Assembly (NCBI GenBank): GCA_965243185.1
Contig: OZ251531.1
Coordinates: forward strand, 62,001 to 126,000
From: CBDBCU01 sp965243185
GTDB lineage: Bacteria; Chloroflexota; Dehalococcoidia; Lucifugimonadales; UBA3495
Direction of reading: 5' to 3'
Length of the DNA stretch: 64,000 bases
Part shown: in pieces, positions 9,126-17,707 of the stretch
Layout: each line of letters starts with the position of its first letter
Position numbering within the stretch: position 1 is the stretch's first letter
The notes under the pieces: model-generated
What the model was told of the DNA's origin: nothing
The model's input: the letters and a program-made list of their open reading frames with translations, nothing else
Database searches by the model: none
Made by a program: the position numbers and the translations under genes

Positions 9126-9155
9126 GCGGGGGAACTTTTGTAAAAGTTCCCCCGC
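9126..9155. repeat. 14-bp-arm inverted repeat
   Basis: GCGGGGGAACTTTT and AAAAGTTCCCCCGC separated by GT. Similar hairpins (GC arm with an A/T-rich tip) occur as intergenic repeats in other bacteria. It lies about 70 bp downstream of the GT39 gene end on the minus strand and could serve as its 3' end. Confidence 0.65.
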
Positions 9156-9223
9156 ACCCCCTCAAAACTTTTGGATTTTGGGGAGGGCTGGTTGTTTTGA
9201 GGGTGGTTGCGGGGGCGGGGGTT

Positions 9224-9905
9224 TTACCAGGTGTGGGGGAAGCGGGTGTGCCAGAGGGGTTCGGCGGTGGGGACGCCTTGGCCGGTGCGGATGATGCTGA
9301 TGGCGTAGCCGGGCAGGGGGACGGTGGCGATGCATTTGTCGGCGAAGCGGCCGCCGAAACGGTCAAAGTAAAAGTCGAGGTTGTCGACGCCGTGGGGGCG
9401 GTTTTCCGGGGGGAGGTCGGAGACATGGGTCGGGGTCAGTTGCAGGATGAAACGGGTGGCGGTGTCGGCGGGAGCGCACGGTTCTTTGATATAGATGATG
9501 TGGTTGGCGGTGAGATAAAGGTCAAAAAGGTCCCGGGCGACCGGTTCGCCGGCGGTGGCGACCTGGTAGTCGCGACGGTAGGCGGCGGTATCCACAGCCG
9601 GGGAGTTGGGGTCGAGGCGGCCGGACCAGAAGCGTTTTTCTCCGCCGATGCCTTGTTCGGTTTTGATGCTGCGGATGGCGTAGCCGGGCAAAGGGACGAT
9701 GGCAAGGCAATGGCCGTCAATCAGGCCGCCGAAGTGCTGAAAGTAAAAGTCCATGTTGTGGTTGCTGCGCTGCTTGGATTTTTCCTTTTCGGGCAAATCG
9801 CGCCAATAGCGCGGCGTTACCCGCAGGATAAACCGCTCGGCCAAGTCGGCGGCGGTACAGGAGTCCCGGAGGTAAATCAGGTCGTGGCCGAATAGATAGA
9901 GGTCG
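9224..9905 (-). repeat. Two tandem C-terminal domain repeats in the downstream GT39 gene
   Basis: Two diverged units of about 380 bp, aligned on the motif for GKC/DKC-A-PLPGYAI. These are the same domain as the four units in the neighbouring paralogue. Confidence 0.7.
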
Positions 9906-11656
9906 TATTTGGTGTAAGCCACCGTCGGCGCATGGGTTTTGAGGGTGCGGTATTGGTTGCGCCGGGTGTTGGCAAGGTTTTGCAGGCGGGCCCGGGTTTG
10001 GGCGATTTTGGCGCGAATGGGGTTGGTTTCGGTAAGGCGATAGACCTGGTAGGAGCCTTGCCGGTAGCTGATTTCGACCTGGAACCAGCCTTCCCATTGT
10101 TGGAATTCGGCCGCCAGGGGGCCGGCGGCGTGGCTGGAAACCAGCCAGAGGTCGTTGACGGGCGCGGGATTGGTCAAAACGGCGTCCGTTACCAGTTGGA
10201 TGCACTCCCAAGGGGGATCCCAGGTGCAGGCTACCTTGTCGCCGTAGCGGTAGTTGGGCGGGCGTTGCGGTTGGTAGTAGGTCAGCACCGGGGCGGCGCC
10301 GGCGGAGACATAGACTAAATCTTGGGGGGCGACCCGTTCCGACAGGAAAGCCAGCAGTCCGTCAACATTTTCCCGCACCAGGTAGGGGCGGTATTCTTGC
10401 AGGGTGTTGTAGCCGACTATAGCAATCAAAGCGGCAATGGCGGTCAGAGCGGCCGGGGACAGCCATTGCCGCTTGCCTAAGGCCGCTAGTTGGTGGGCGG
10501 CGGTGGTGAAGGCCAAGGCGGCGGTCAGGAACAGGGCGGGGCCGAGATGGAGGGACTGGCGGACGCCGCCATAGGGGTAGGCTTGCATTAGGGCGGCGGC
10601 GAGGACCAGCAGCAGGGCGAAGGAAAGGAGCAGCAGTACCGGCGGGAATTGGCGTTGGCGGTAAGCTGACCAGAGCAAGCCGGCTAAGGCAATCAGAAAA
10701 ACCGTGGCGACTATTGCCGTGAGATGGTAGTCCAGAAGGGACCAGGATTGGGCCCGGATAAAGGCGAGCAAGGCGGGGAAGTCGGACCAGTCGCCGGTGT
10801 AGTAGTAGCCGGCTAAATAGCTGTCCGCGCCCTGGCCGCCGGCTTGCCATTGGTATTGGAGGGTAGTCCAGTAGCTGAGCCAACTGCCGGCGGCAAAGCC
10901 CAAGGCGGGGAAGGTCAGCCAGAGGCGCGGCCGGAGCCAATGCCAGAGGGGGCGCAATCGGTTAAGAACAGATGCCGGCGGCGGGTTGGGTTCGGTTATG
11001 GGGTCAAGGCCGCGGCGCCGGGCGAGGAGGGCGGTCAGTAGTACGGCAAGGCTGAACAGAGCCAAGCCGTATTGGAGGAGGGGGGCGAGAAACAGGGCGG
11101 CGCTGAGTAAAAGCAGGGCTTTTTTGCTGCCCTGCAAATGGCCGAGCAAGCCGGCAATCAGCAGGGTTGCGAGGAGGGCGTCGAGGGAGTATTCGCGCAC
11201 ATCCCGGGCGTGCTGGACGGCGGCGACGGATACGGTGGAAAGCAGGGCGGCGAGGAAGGCCGCCGGCCGGGGGAAACCGCAGCGGGGGAGCAGAAAGAGC
11301 AGGGCGGCTACGGTCAATAAACTGGCTGCCGCCGGCACAATCCGCAGGCTGAGGGCGGAGCTGTCCACCTTTTGTATGGCGTACAGGAACAGGGGATAGA
11401 GAATGGGGGAAGTGTTGCGCTCCCGGGTGTTGGCGAGGGCTTCGGCAAAGCCGCCGGCTACATTGTGGGCGGCGACGGCTTCGTCATACCACAGGGGTTC
11501 CGCCGGCAGTTCGTAAAAGCGGAGGGCGGCGGCGATGACCAGCAGGATCAGGGCGGCGGCGTAGTACCAACGGCGGCCCCGGCTGCCGATACGCCAACAG
11601 CGTTCAGCCCAGGTTTTCAGGGGGTGGTCGGGGGCGGCTAGGCGGGATGCGGTCAT
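9224..11656 (-). CDS. GT39-like integral membrane glycosyltransferase with two C-terminal Cys-paired repeats
   Basis: About 810 residues from ATG 11656. The open frame runs back to 11800 but would overlap the upstream gene. The N-terminal half has many hydrophobic helices and a GT-C signature in its first extracytoplasmic loop (EPLWYDEAVAAHN; Asp-Glu pair), as in ArnT/PMT-type enzymes that use polyprenyl-phosphate sugars. The C-terminal ~220 residues contain two copies of a ~125-residue repeat (FDLYL / YIKEPC / GVDNLDF / DKCIATVPLPGYAI), each with two conserved cysteines. The upstream gene is a paralogue with four copies. An extended -10 (TG-C-TACAAT) lies about 20 nt upstream of the ATG. Confidence 0.82.
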   Translation of the reverse strand: MTASRLAAPDHPLKTWAERCWRIGSRGRRWYYAAALILLVIAAALRFYELPAEPLWYDEAVAAHNVAGGFAEALANTRERNTSPILYPLFLYAIQKVDSSALSLRIVPAAASLLTVAALLFLLPRCGFPRPAAFLAALLSTVSVAAVQHARDVREYSLDALLATLLIAGLLGHLQGSKKALLLLSAALFLAPLLQYGLALFSLAVLLTALLARRRGLDPITEPNPPPASVLNRLRPLWHWLRPRLWLTFPALGFAAGSWLSYWTTLQYQWQAGGQGADSYLAGYYYTGDWSDFPALLAFIRAQSWSLLDYHLTAIVATVFLIALAGLLWSAYRQRQFPPVLLLLSFALLLVLAAALMQAYPYGGVRQSLHLGPALFLTAALAFTTAAHQLAALGKRQWLSPAALTAIAALIAIVGYNTLQEYRPYLVRENVDGLLAFLSERVAPQDLVYVSAGAAPVLTYYQPQRPPNYRYGDKVACTWDPPWECIQLVTDAVLTNPAPVNDLWLVSSHAAGPLAAEFQQWEGWFQVEISYRQGSYQVYRLTETNPIRAKIAQTRARLQNLANTRRNQYRTLKTHAPTVAYTKYDLYLFGHDLIYLRDSCTAADLAERFILRVTPRYWRDLPEKEKSKQRSNHNMDFYFQHFGGLIDGHCLAIVPLPGYAIRSIKTEQGIGGEKRFWSGRLDPNSPAVDTAAYRRDYQVATAGEPVARDLFDLYLTANHIIYIKEPCAPADTATRFILQLTPTHVSDLPPENRPHGVDNLDFYFDRFGGRFADKCIATVPLPGYAISIIRTGQGVPTAEPLWHTRFPHTW

Positions 11657-11694
11657 ACTTTTTGCGGCGATTATTGTAGCATAACCGGCTACCG

Positions 11695-14037
11695 CTACGG
11701 GGAAAATTCCGCTGTCCACGCCGGTTCTTGACCGGGGATGAACTGGCCGGTGCGGAGGGCGGCGATGGGGTAATCGGGCAAGGGAACGGTGGCCAGACAC
11801 TTGCCGTCGAAAATGGCGCCGCGGAGGGGAAAGGCAAAGTCACGGTTAGCGATGCCGTACCGCTGCCGCTCCGGGGGCAAGTCGGACGGGTCGGACGGTA
11901 TGATATGCAAGTAGAACCGGGCGGCGGTATCCGGCGGGGCGCAGTATTCCCGGACATAGTGCAGGTTGTTGTTCTGCAAGTAGAGGTCAAAGACGGCGCG
12001 GGCGGCCGGTTCAATGTCGGTCAGAGCGGCATAGGTGGCTTGGTGTTCGGCGGTGCGGTCGAGGGCAACGGTGGTTTCCCAGAGGCGGCCGGAGCCGGCG
12101 TCCTGGCCGGTGATTAAGCCGGCGATGGGGTAGTCGGGCAAGGGGATGGTGGCCAGGCATTTGCCGTCAAAAACGGCGCCGCGCCAGGGAAAGTCAAAGT
12201 CCCGGTTGTCCACGCCGTGCGGCCGCCGTTCCGGCGGCAAATCGGCCGGGTTGGCCGGGATGAGGTGTAGAAAGAAACGGGTTTCAGTATCGGTATCGGC
12301 ACAGGATTCCCGGACATAGTGCAGGTTGTTGTTCTGTAAATAGAGGTCAAAGGTGGCTTGGGCGGCCGGTGCAATGCCGGTCAAGGCGGCATAAGTGGCT
12401 TGGTGTTCGGCGGTGCGGTCAAGGGGGAAAGCGGTTTGCCACAGCCGGTTGCCGGCGTCGGATTGGCCGGTGATTAGGCCGGCGATGGGGTAGTCGGGCA
12501 TAGGCATCAAGGCTAAACACTTGCCGTCAAAATGCGCTCCTTGCCGGGCAAAGTCAAAATCCTGATTGTCCACCCCATAGGGCTGCTGCGCCGGGGGCAA
12601 GTCGGCGGGGTCGGCAGGCAGCAAGTGGAGAAAGAAGCGGGTTGCGGTGTCGGAGGGGGCGCACGGTTCTTTGACATAGTGGAGGGCGTGGTTGTGGAGG
12701 TAGAGGTCAAAGACGGCGGGGGCAACGGGTGCAGTGCCGGCCAAGGCTGCTGCGGCCGACCGGTAGAGGGCGGGGCGGTCAACCGGGATGGTAGTGGACC
12801 AAGGGCGTCCCCCGTCTTGGGAGGACTGGCCGGTGCGGATGGCGGCGATGGGGTATTCGGGCAGGGTGATGGCCGCCAGACATTTGCCGTCGAACAGCTT
12901 ATTGTATATGCCGAAGGTGAGGACGGAGCTTTCCCGCTCCCGCCCTTGAGACAAAGTGTCCGGGAAAGCGGGGATAATCTCCAGGAAAAACCCGGTTACA
13001 TTATCGCCCGGTAAGCACGGTTCCTTGAGGTAATACAAGGTGTTTTCCCGGCGGTACAAGTCGAGGTTGAGATAGAGGTCAAATTCGCCGGGGGCGTCCG
13101 GTTCCCGGGCCCGGAGGGAGTGGTAGGTTGCCGGCAATTCCCGGGGGATTTGCGCGGAAAGCCGCCAGAGTTGGTGGCCGCCGCTGACCAGCTGCTCAAT
13201 GTAACCGTGCCGGCTGGACTTCACTAATTGCCATAATGATACTTGGTAGGCCGCCGTGTTGTCGCCGCCGACTACGAGGTAAAGACGGCCGCCTTTTTGT
13301 CCCAAATCGGACAGCAGCGCCAGTAAGCCGTCCACGCTCGCGACATAGTCTTGGGTGCAGCCGTAGCGGTAATTATCCCGTTTCCCCTGATAAAACTCCA
13401 TCGTCACCGATTCCCAGTGGGGGATGCACACCAAATCCGCAGCCTGCGCCTGCTGTTCCAGAAGGGCGATAATTTCCTTGATAGTAGAATAATCCGCATA
13501 GGGGTTTTTCTGTTGCAGGGCTGCTATGCCACTTAAAGCGGCCAGGGCGGCCAAGCCAGTTAGCAAAGCGGGCCGCAGTTCCGGGCGGCGGGATAAGGCC
13601 GCCAGTCGGGACGCGGCCCAAGCCAGGGCCACGCCGGCGGTCAGGAACACGATCGGCCCCAAGTAAAGGGATTGGCGGCTGCCGCCCAAGGGGTACAGTT
13701 GGAGCAGGGCGGCGCCGGCGGCTAGAGCCAGGGCGGTCAGGAAAAGCAGAATTACCGGGTCAAGCCAGCGCCGCTGCCTTGCTGCCAATAGCAACATTCC
13801 CAAAGTTATCAGGGTTAATAGCAGTACCGGGGCCGGCAGGTGGTAGTTCAGCATATACCAGATGCGGGTGGCGGCGAAAGAAAGGAGGGCAAGGGGGTCG
13901 AGGCCGCCGCTGTAGTATTGGGCGGCCAAGTAACTATCGGCGGCAAAGCCGCCGCCGGGAGACTGATGGCGCAGGGTCAGGAAGTAGCTGCTGAGGCTGC
14001 CGGTTAGAAACAAGGCTACCGGGCCAGCCAAATCCAA
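11695..14037 (-). CDS. 3' part of a frame-split GT39-like membrane glycosyltransferase (four C-terminal repeats)
   Basis: 780 residues from a TTG codon that is probably not a real start. The same frame stays open back through the G tract at 14064-14083, reading Pro codons and then RLLGWLKRQLDLAGP. This aligns with the paralogue's internal Pro-rich loop and RLRPLWHWLRPRLWL. The part thus supplies the remaining membrane helices plus four tandem ~120-residue C-terminal repeats. One extra G, or two fewer, in the tract would join it to 14055-14699 as one ~1,000-residue protein. As it stands the gene is OFF, or the tract length is a sequencing error. Confidence 0.75.
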   Translation of the reverse strand: MDLAGPVALFLTGSLSSYFLTLRHQSPGGGFAADSYLAAQYYSGGLDPLALLSFAATRIWYMLNYHLPAPVLLLTLITLGMLLLAARQRRWLDPVILLFLTALALAAGAALLQLYPLGGSRQSLYLGPIVFLTAGVALAWAASRLAALSRRPELRPALLTGLAALAALSGIAALQQKNPYADYSTIKEIIALLEQQAQAADLVCIPHWESVTMEFYQGKRDNYRYGCTQDYVASVDGLLALLSDLGQKGGRLYLVVGGDNTAAYQVSLWQLVKSSRHGYIEQLVSGGHQLWRLSAQIPRELPATYHSLRAREPDAPGEFDLYLNLDLYRRENTLYYLKEPCLPGDNVTGFFLEIIPAFPDTLSQGRERESSVLTFGIYNKLFDGKCLAAITLPEYPIAAIRTGQSSQDGGRPWSTTIPVDRPALYRSAAAALAGTAPVAPAVFDLYLHNHALHYVKEPCAPSDTATRFFLHLLPADPADLPPAQQPYGVDNQDFDFARQGAHFDGKCLALMPMPDYPIAGLITGQSDAGNRLWQTAFPLDRTAEHQATYAALTGIAPAAQATFDLYLQNNNLHYVRESCADTDTETRFFLHLIPANPADLPPERRPHGVDNRDFDFPWRGAVFDGKCLATIPLPDYPIAGLITGQDAGSGRLWETTVALDRTAEHQATYAALTDIEPAARAVFDLYLQNNNLHYVREYCAPPDTAARFYLHIIPSDPSDLPPERQRYGIANRDFAFPLRGAIFDGKCLATVPLPDYPIAALRTGQFIPGQEPAWTAEFSP
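11700..13085 (-). repeat. Four tandem ~360-bp coding repeats
   Basis: The FDLYL codons recur at about 11981, 12341, 12701 and 13073, giving a period of exactly 360, 360 and 372 bp. The three 3'-most units are much more alike than the first, which suggests recent duplication. Each unit has one Cys after K/R-E and one in DGKC. Confidence 0.8.
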
Positions 14038-14054
14038 CTGTCGTTTCAGCCAAC

Positions 14055-14699
14055 CTAAAAGTCGGGGGGGGGGGGGGGGGGGGTATGATTGGAATGTCCG
14101 ACCAGCAGCGCGGTCAGCAGGATGGCACTGCCGAACAAGACCAGTCCGTATTGGGTCAGTGGTGCCAGCAGTAAAGCTGCTCCCAACAAGGCTTTGCGTC
14201 CTGCCCGCAGATACCAGAGCAAGCCGGCAATCAGCAGTACCGCCACCAAGGTGTCAATGGAGTATTCCCGGGCGAATTGGGCGTACTCGACGGCGGCTGT
14301 GGAGAGGGTGGCTAATAGGGCCGCCAGCAAGACCGCCGGCCGGCTTACGCCCAGTCGCGGCAGCAGAAAGAGGATGGCCGCAACGGTGAGGACGCTGGCG
14401 GTGGCCGGCACAACGCGGATACTGAAGGCGGAGCTCTCCACTTGCTGAATAATCCAAGAGAGCAGCGGATACAGGAGGGGCGAGGCGTTGTTGCCGCGGG
14501 TGTTGCGGATAACTTCGGCAAGGGAGCCGCGGGAGTTAAAAGCAGCGTCCGCTTCGTCGGCGTAGATGGTGTTGCCCGCCAAGTCGTGAAAGCGCAGGGC
14601 GGCGGCGATGAGCAGCAGGATGGCGGCGGCCAAATAGTACCAGGGGATTTTGGCGGCTGGCGCGCGCAATGGGGATAGGGTTGGGATTAGGGAGTTCAA
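14055..14699 (-). CDS. 5' part of the frame-split GT39-like glycosyltransferase
   Basis: 214 residues. It carries the N-terminal membrane helices and the GT-C Asp-Glu loop (GNTIYADEADAAFNSRGS). It then runs into a proline run encoded by the C20 tract and stops two codons later. The TTG start overlaps the cobC stop (TTGA) and has GGGAG 5 nt upstream. Alignment with the intact paralogue at 9224-11656 continues smoothly into the 11695-14037 frame, so this is the first half of a single gene. If translated alone it would be a truncated, probably inactive membrane fragment. Confidence 0.75.
   Translation of the reverse strand: MNSLIPTLSPLRAPAAKIPWYYLAAAILLLIAAALRFHDLAGNTIYADEADAAFNSRGSLAEVIRNTRGNNASPLLYPLLSWIIQQVESSAFSIRVVPATASVLTVAAILFLLPRLGVSRPAVLLAALLATLSTAAVEYAQFAREYSIDTLVAVLLIAGLLWYLRAGRKALLGAALLLAPLTQYGLVLFGSAILLTALLVGHSNHTPPPPPPDF
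14064..14083. repeat. 20-bp homopolymeric G tract (poly-C in coding sense)
   Basis: Twenty consecutive G residues. The two halves of the GT39 gene are 662 nt apart in codon register (2 mod 3), so lengths 18, 21 or 24 give one open frame and length 20 does not. This is the arrangement of slipped-strand contingency loci. A miscounted homopolymer is the main alternative. Confidence 0.85.
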
Positions 14700-15817
14700 G
14701 ACAACTCCCGCAGGGCGGCCATCAGGCGTTGGCAGTCGGGCATTGGGCGGATGCCGATGCGGAGGCAGTCGGGCAAGCCGAAGGAGGCGCAGTCCCGGAG
14801 GAATAAGCCTTGCCGCATTAGTTGTTCACAGAGGGCGGCGGCATTGCCTACGGATACCAGGAGGAAGTTGGCGGCGGCGGGGAATACGGTGTAGCCCAAG
14901 GCGGTCAGTTCAGCGGTCAGATAAGTTTTGGCGGCGGCAACGGCGGCGCGGGCTTGGGGGAGATAGTCGGGGTCGGCGAGGGCTACTTGGCCGGCAACTT
15001 GGGCCAGGGCGTTGACGCTCCAGTCGGGCTGGAGAGTCGCTAAACGGGCAGTGATTTTCGGGGATGCCAGGGAATAGCCGAGGCGGAGGCCGGTTAAGGC
15101 GTAGTCTTTGGTCATCGAGCGGAGGATGACCAGAGAATCGGCTATCCCGCAATTTTCGTCAAGCAAAGGACAGGCATCCCAAGGGTCGGCAACAAAGCTG
15201 ATATAGGCTTCATCCAGGACCAGGAGGCTGCCGGTTTGGGCGGCGGCTTGGGCTAGAGTTAGCACTTCCTTTTGGCTCAGGTAAATGCCGGTGGGGTTGT
15301 TGGGGTTGCAGAGGAAAATCAGGGCGGGCCGGCGGGCTTGGATGAGGGCGGCGGCTTGTTCCAAATCCCAGGAAAAGGCTTGGTCGCGCCGGGCGTCGTG
15401 GGTGAACAGTCCCGCGCCGGCTAAAGCGCACGCGCCGGCATATTCGCCATAGGTGGGAGTGAGGATAAGGGCGGCGCTGCGGACGCCGGGCCGGGGCGGC
15501 GACAGGTAAGCGCGGGTCAAGAGGTGAATCAGTTCGGTGGAGCCGTTGCCGACGCGGATGGATGCGAGGGGCGCGCCGGTGCGGCGGCGGAGGGCTTCGC
15601 GGAGTTCGAGACATTCCGGGTCGGGGTAGGCGGTCAAGTCAACGGCTTGCAGGGCGGGCCACAGGGCCGGCGGCGGGCCGAGGGGGCTGACGCTGGCGGA
15701 GAAATCCAGAGCGTCCGCCGGGTTCAAGCCCAAGGCGCGCAGTTGGGCCGGGCGGATGCCGCCGTGAATCGGGCGGGACGGCATTGCGGCGGTGGTAGGA
15801 GTATCTTGATTGCTCAC
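14696..15817 (-). CDS. cobC: Threonine-phosphate decarboxylase CobC/CobD-type (PLP)
   Basis: 373 residues, class I/II aminotransferase fold. In cobalamin synthesis this enzyme decarboxylates L-threonine O-3-phosphate to (R)-1-aminopropan-2-yl phosphate, the lower-loop linker. HGGIRPAQL and DFSASVSPLGPP form the N-terminal lid, FLCNPNNPTGIY binds PLP, and RSMTKDYALTGLRLGY holds the Schiff-base lysine. The long open frame reaches back to 16060. The GTG at 15817 is chosen because its GTGA overlaps the upstream cobD stop. The downstream glycosyltransferase start overlaps this gene's stop. Confidence 0.9.
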   Translation of the reverse strand: MSNQDTPTTAAMPSRPIHGGIRPAQLRALGLNPADALDFSASVSPLGPPPALWPALQAVDLTAYPDPECLELREALRRRTGAPLASIRVGNGSTELIHLLTRAYLSPPRPGVRSAALILTPTYGEYAGACALAGAGLFTHDARRDQAFSWDLEQAAALIQARRPALIFLCNPNNPTGIYLSQKEVLTLAQAAAQTGSLLVLDEAYISFVADPWDACPLLDENCGIADSLVILRSMTKDYALTGLRLGYSLASPKITARLATLQPDWSVNALAQVAGQVALADPDYLPQARAAVAAAKTYLTAELTALGYTVFPAAANFLLVSVGNAAALCEQLMRQGLFLRDCASFGLPDCLRIGIRPMPDCQRLMAALRELS

Positions 15818-16779
15818 GGCATTATTCCGTAACGGAGGAAAGTTAGGGCCAAGGCGGCTATTAAGCCGAGGGCGGCGGCCAAGTACATTGCTTGGATGGC
15901 GCGGGTGATGTCTTGGGTTGACAGGGGGCGGTTGGCGTCGCCCAGGATGTAGTGGCCGGTTTTTTCCAGTTGGATGCCTAACGCGCCGGCCATGGCGCTC
16001 ATGGGCCAGCCGGCGTTGGGGCTGGCGGTGCGGGAATGGTCGCGGGACATTATACGCCAAGCACCGCGGAAATGCTGTCCCGGGAGGAGGGCGCTGCCCA
16101 ACAGCAGGAAAAGCGCCGTCAAACGGGCGGGAATCAGGTTCAGCAGGTCGTCCAAGCGGGCGGACGCTTTGCCGAGGTATTCATATTCGCCGCGATAGCC
16201 AATCATACTATCCAGAGTATTGATGGCGCGGTAGGCGAAGGCGCCGGGCAAGCCAAAGAGGGCGAATGCCAACCAGGGGCCGATAAAGCTGTCGGAGCTG
16301 TTTTCGGCTACGGATTCGACGGTGGCGGCGATGGCTTGGGCCGGGGTCAGCGCAGCTGCGTCGCGACTGACTAGGGACCGCAGATTATCCCGCGCGCCGG
16401 CCAGGTCATCAGCGTTGAGGAGGGAGCGGATGCGGGCGGCGGCCCGGTGCAGCATCCCCAAGGCAAAGGTGGTTTTGAGCAATACCGCGCCGCCGATAAT
16501 GTATGCCAAATCCCCCCAAGGGTGCAAGGCGTCGAGGTAGCGCAGTCCCCAAGCGGCCAGGATGGCGGCGGCCGCCCAGAAAGCCGGGATGGACAAAGCC
16601 AGCAGTCCGCCGTAAGCCAGTTGCGGACGGCCGCGCCGCCGGGGGGCGAGGTTTTGCAGGAGGGTTATGGTCTTGCCCATCCAGACGGTGGGATGGAGGC
16701 GGGCCGGCAGTTCGCGGGCGGCCAGGTCGAGGAGGACGGCCAGCAGGAGGAGGAGGGCGTCGGGGGGGAACCCGGGCAT
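15814..16779 (-). CDS. cobD: Adenosylcobinamide-phosphate synthase CobD/CbiB
   Basis: 321 residues, integral membrane protein. It joins the aminopropanol (phosphate) side chain to adenosylcobyric acid. The motifs PTVWMGKTI near the N-terminus, TVESVAENSSDSFIGPW and AYRAINTLDSMIGYR are hallmark CbiB sequences. The stop overlaps the cobC start. Its partner cobC makes the aminopropanol phosphate it uses, so the pair forms a coherent step of the pathway. Confidence 0.92.
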   Translation of the reverse strand: MPGFPPDALLLLLAVLLDLAARELPARLHPTVWMGKTITLLQNLAPRRRGRPQLAYGGLLALSIPAFWAAAAILAAWGLRYLDALHPWGDLAYIIGGAVLLKTTFALGMLHRAAARIRSLLNADDLAGARDNLRSLVSRDAAALTPAQAIAATVESVAENSSDSFIGPWLAFALFGLPGAFAYRAINTLDSMIGYRGEYEYLGKASARLDDLLNLIPARLTALFLLLGSALLPGQHFRGAWRIMSRDHSRTASPNAGWPMSAMAGALGIQLEKTGHYILGDANRPLSTQDITRAIQAMYLAAALGLIAALALTFLRYGIMP

Positions 16780-16810
16780 AGTCGTAAATGTGGCGGCGTA
16801 TGGGCGGGAG

Positions 16811-17218
16811 TTAGCCCGCGGCTTTCCGCTGATGGAACGTACTAATTAGTTTCTGTCCGGCCGGGATGTCAAAGACCTGAGTCAGCAGCATACTGGTGGC
16901 TTCGGCTTTGGTGAGCTTGCTGGGCATCCGGATACCCAGCGCGGTGCCAAGTTGACGGATGGAATCTACTTTAAGGGAACCCAACTCTGCTTCCGCTTCG
17001 CTACGCTCCAAGCTCGAGAAACGGGTGGACAAATCCTCAGACAGTTCCACCGTGGAGGGTTTCCCAGACTTTTCGGCGACTTTCTTATGGGGTTGAGCCT
17101 GCGCCAAGGTTTGGCTGAGTTCGAGCAAAGACAGCTCGGGAAAAGCGCGCAAAGCCTGGGCCGCGCTCTCCAAGGCTGCGGCCAACTCGTGGGAAGTTCG
17201 GATGTCGTTGGTAGCCAT
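16811..17218 (-). CDS. Unknown protein inside the cobalamin operon (2nd of pair)
   Basis: 135 residues from ATG 17218 (AGGAG 7 nt upstream). Mostly helical and polar, with no membrane segment. The C-terminal half (VDSIRQLGTALGIRMPSKLT, then KAEATSMLLTQVF) resembles a small helical SAP-like or helix-extended module, but I do not recognise the family with confidence. It begins 10 nt after the upstream unknown gene and ends 31 nt before cobD. The pair interrupts the cob order. Codon use looks less GC-skewed than the flanking cob genes, hinting at insertion. Confidence 0.6.
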   Translation of the reverse strand: MATNDIRTSHELAAALESAAQALRAFPELSLLELSQTLAQAQPHKKVAEKSGKPSTVELSEDLSTRFSSLERSEAEAELGSLKVDSIRQLGTALGIRMPSKLTKAEATSMLLTQVFDIPAGQKLISTFHQRKAAG

Positions 17219-17228
17219 GCTCAAGCTC

Positions 17229-17615
17229 CTACTGGGACTGGATGACCTTGTCATCACTACACTCGCCCGACGCCAGACGACCAGCTAATCGCCGATAATG
17301 GCTTTCAACGGCGCCCCAACTATTTGCCGCCTGATTCGCAGACAGTGCCGCATAATCCACTCCCTCCGCTTTCGGACGCGCCGTAGTATGCTGCAACAGC
17401 CAAGCATCTGCCGCCGCTTTCCTCTCCGCCGAAAACTTCGCCGCCTCCTCCGGCCCATCTTGGGCCGCTATCTCTTTAACTTGGTCGATTTCCCATTGCA
17501 GGATGTAATCCCCCCACTTCGGATCCTCAGCGGCCGCTTGTGCTATAGGGGGTGGCGTTACACCGCCAATGCCACAGCCGAGTTCCTCTCGATTGTGGGG
17601 TGCGGTCTCACTCAT
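17229..17615 (-). CDS. Unknown protein inside the cobalamin operon (1st of pair)
   Basis: 128 residues from ATG 17615, with AGGAG 8 nt upstream. The open frame extends to 17711 but would have no ribosome site there. A Gly-rich N-terminus (GCGIGGVTPPPI) is followed by a helical region rich in Ala, Glu and Lys (WEIDQVKEIAAQDGPEEAAK). No family recognised. It is paired with the next gene (10-nt gap) and lies 92 nt after cobS. Confidence 0.6.
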   Translation of the reverse strand: MSETAPHNREELGCGIGGVTPPPIAQAAAEDPKWGDYILQWEIDQVKEIAAQDGPEEAAKFSAERKAAADAWLLQHTTARPKAEGVDYAALSANQAANSWGAVESHYRRLAGRLASGECSDDKVIQSQ

Positions 17616-17707
17616 AACGGTTACTCCTTGAATCCCACGCTGGACAGGATAATAACCGATGGGGTTAAGAATAGCAATCGGCAGCGGTTGTTTCAAGGGC
17701 GTAAAGG

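Larger units (their letters stand above)
8352..9223. other. Long non-coding stretch with two perfect palindromes
   Basis: About 870 bp without a convincing gene. Short open frames here are rich in Gly/Pro/Arg and lack ribosome sites or family motifs. The stretch holds a 28-bp perfect palindrome (8478-8505), a 30-bp near-continuous inverted repeat (9126-9155), and an AACCCG/CGGGTT hairpin followed by TTTATT near 8928-8968. It separates the dehydrogenase from the GT39 operon tail. Confidence 0.6.

Noticed and set aside
8882..9895. Long plus-strand Gly/Val-rich frame
   Set aside because: It is the antisense shadow of the GT39-like gene and the G-rich non-coding stretch; the repeats read as GDGG patterns.
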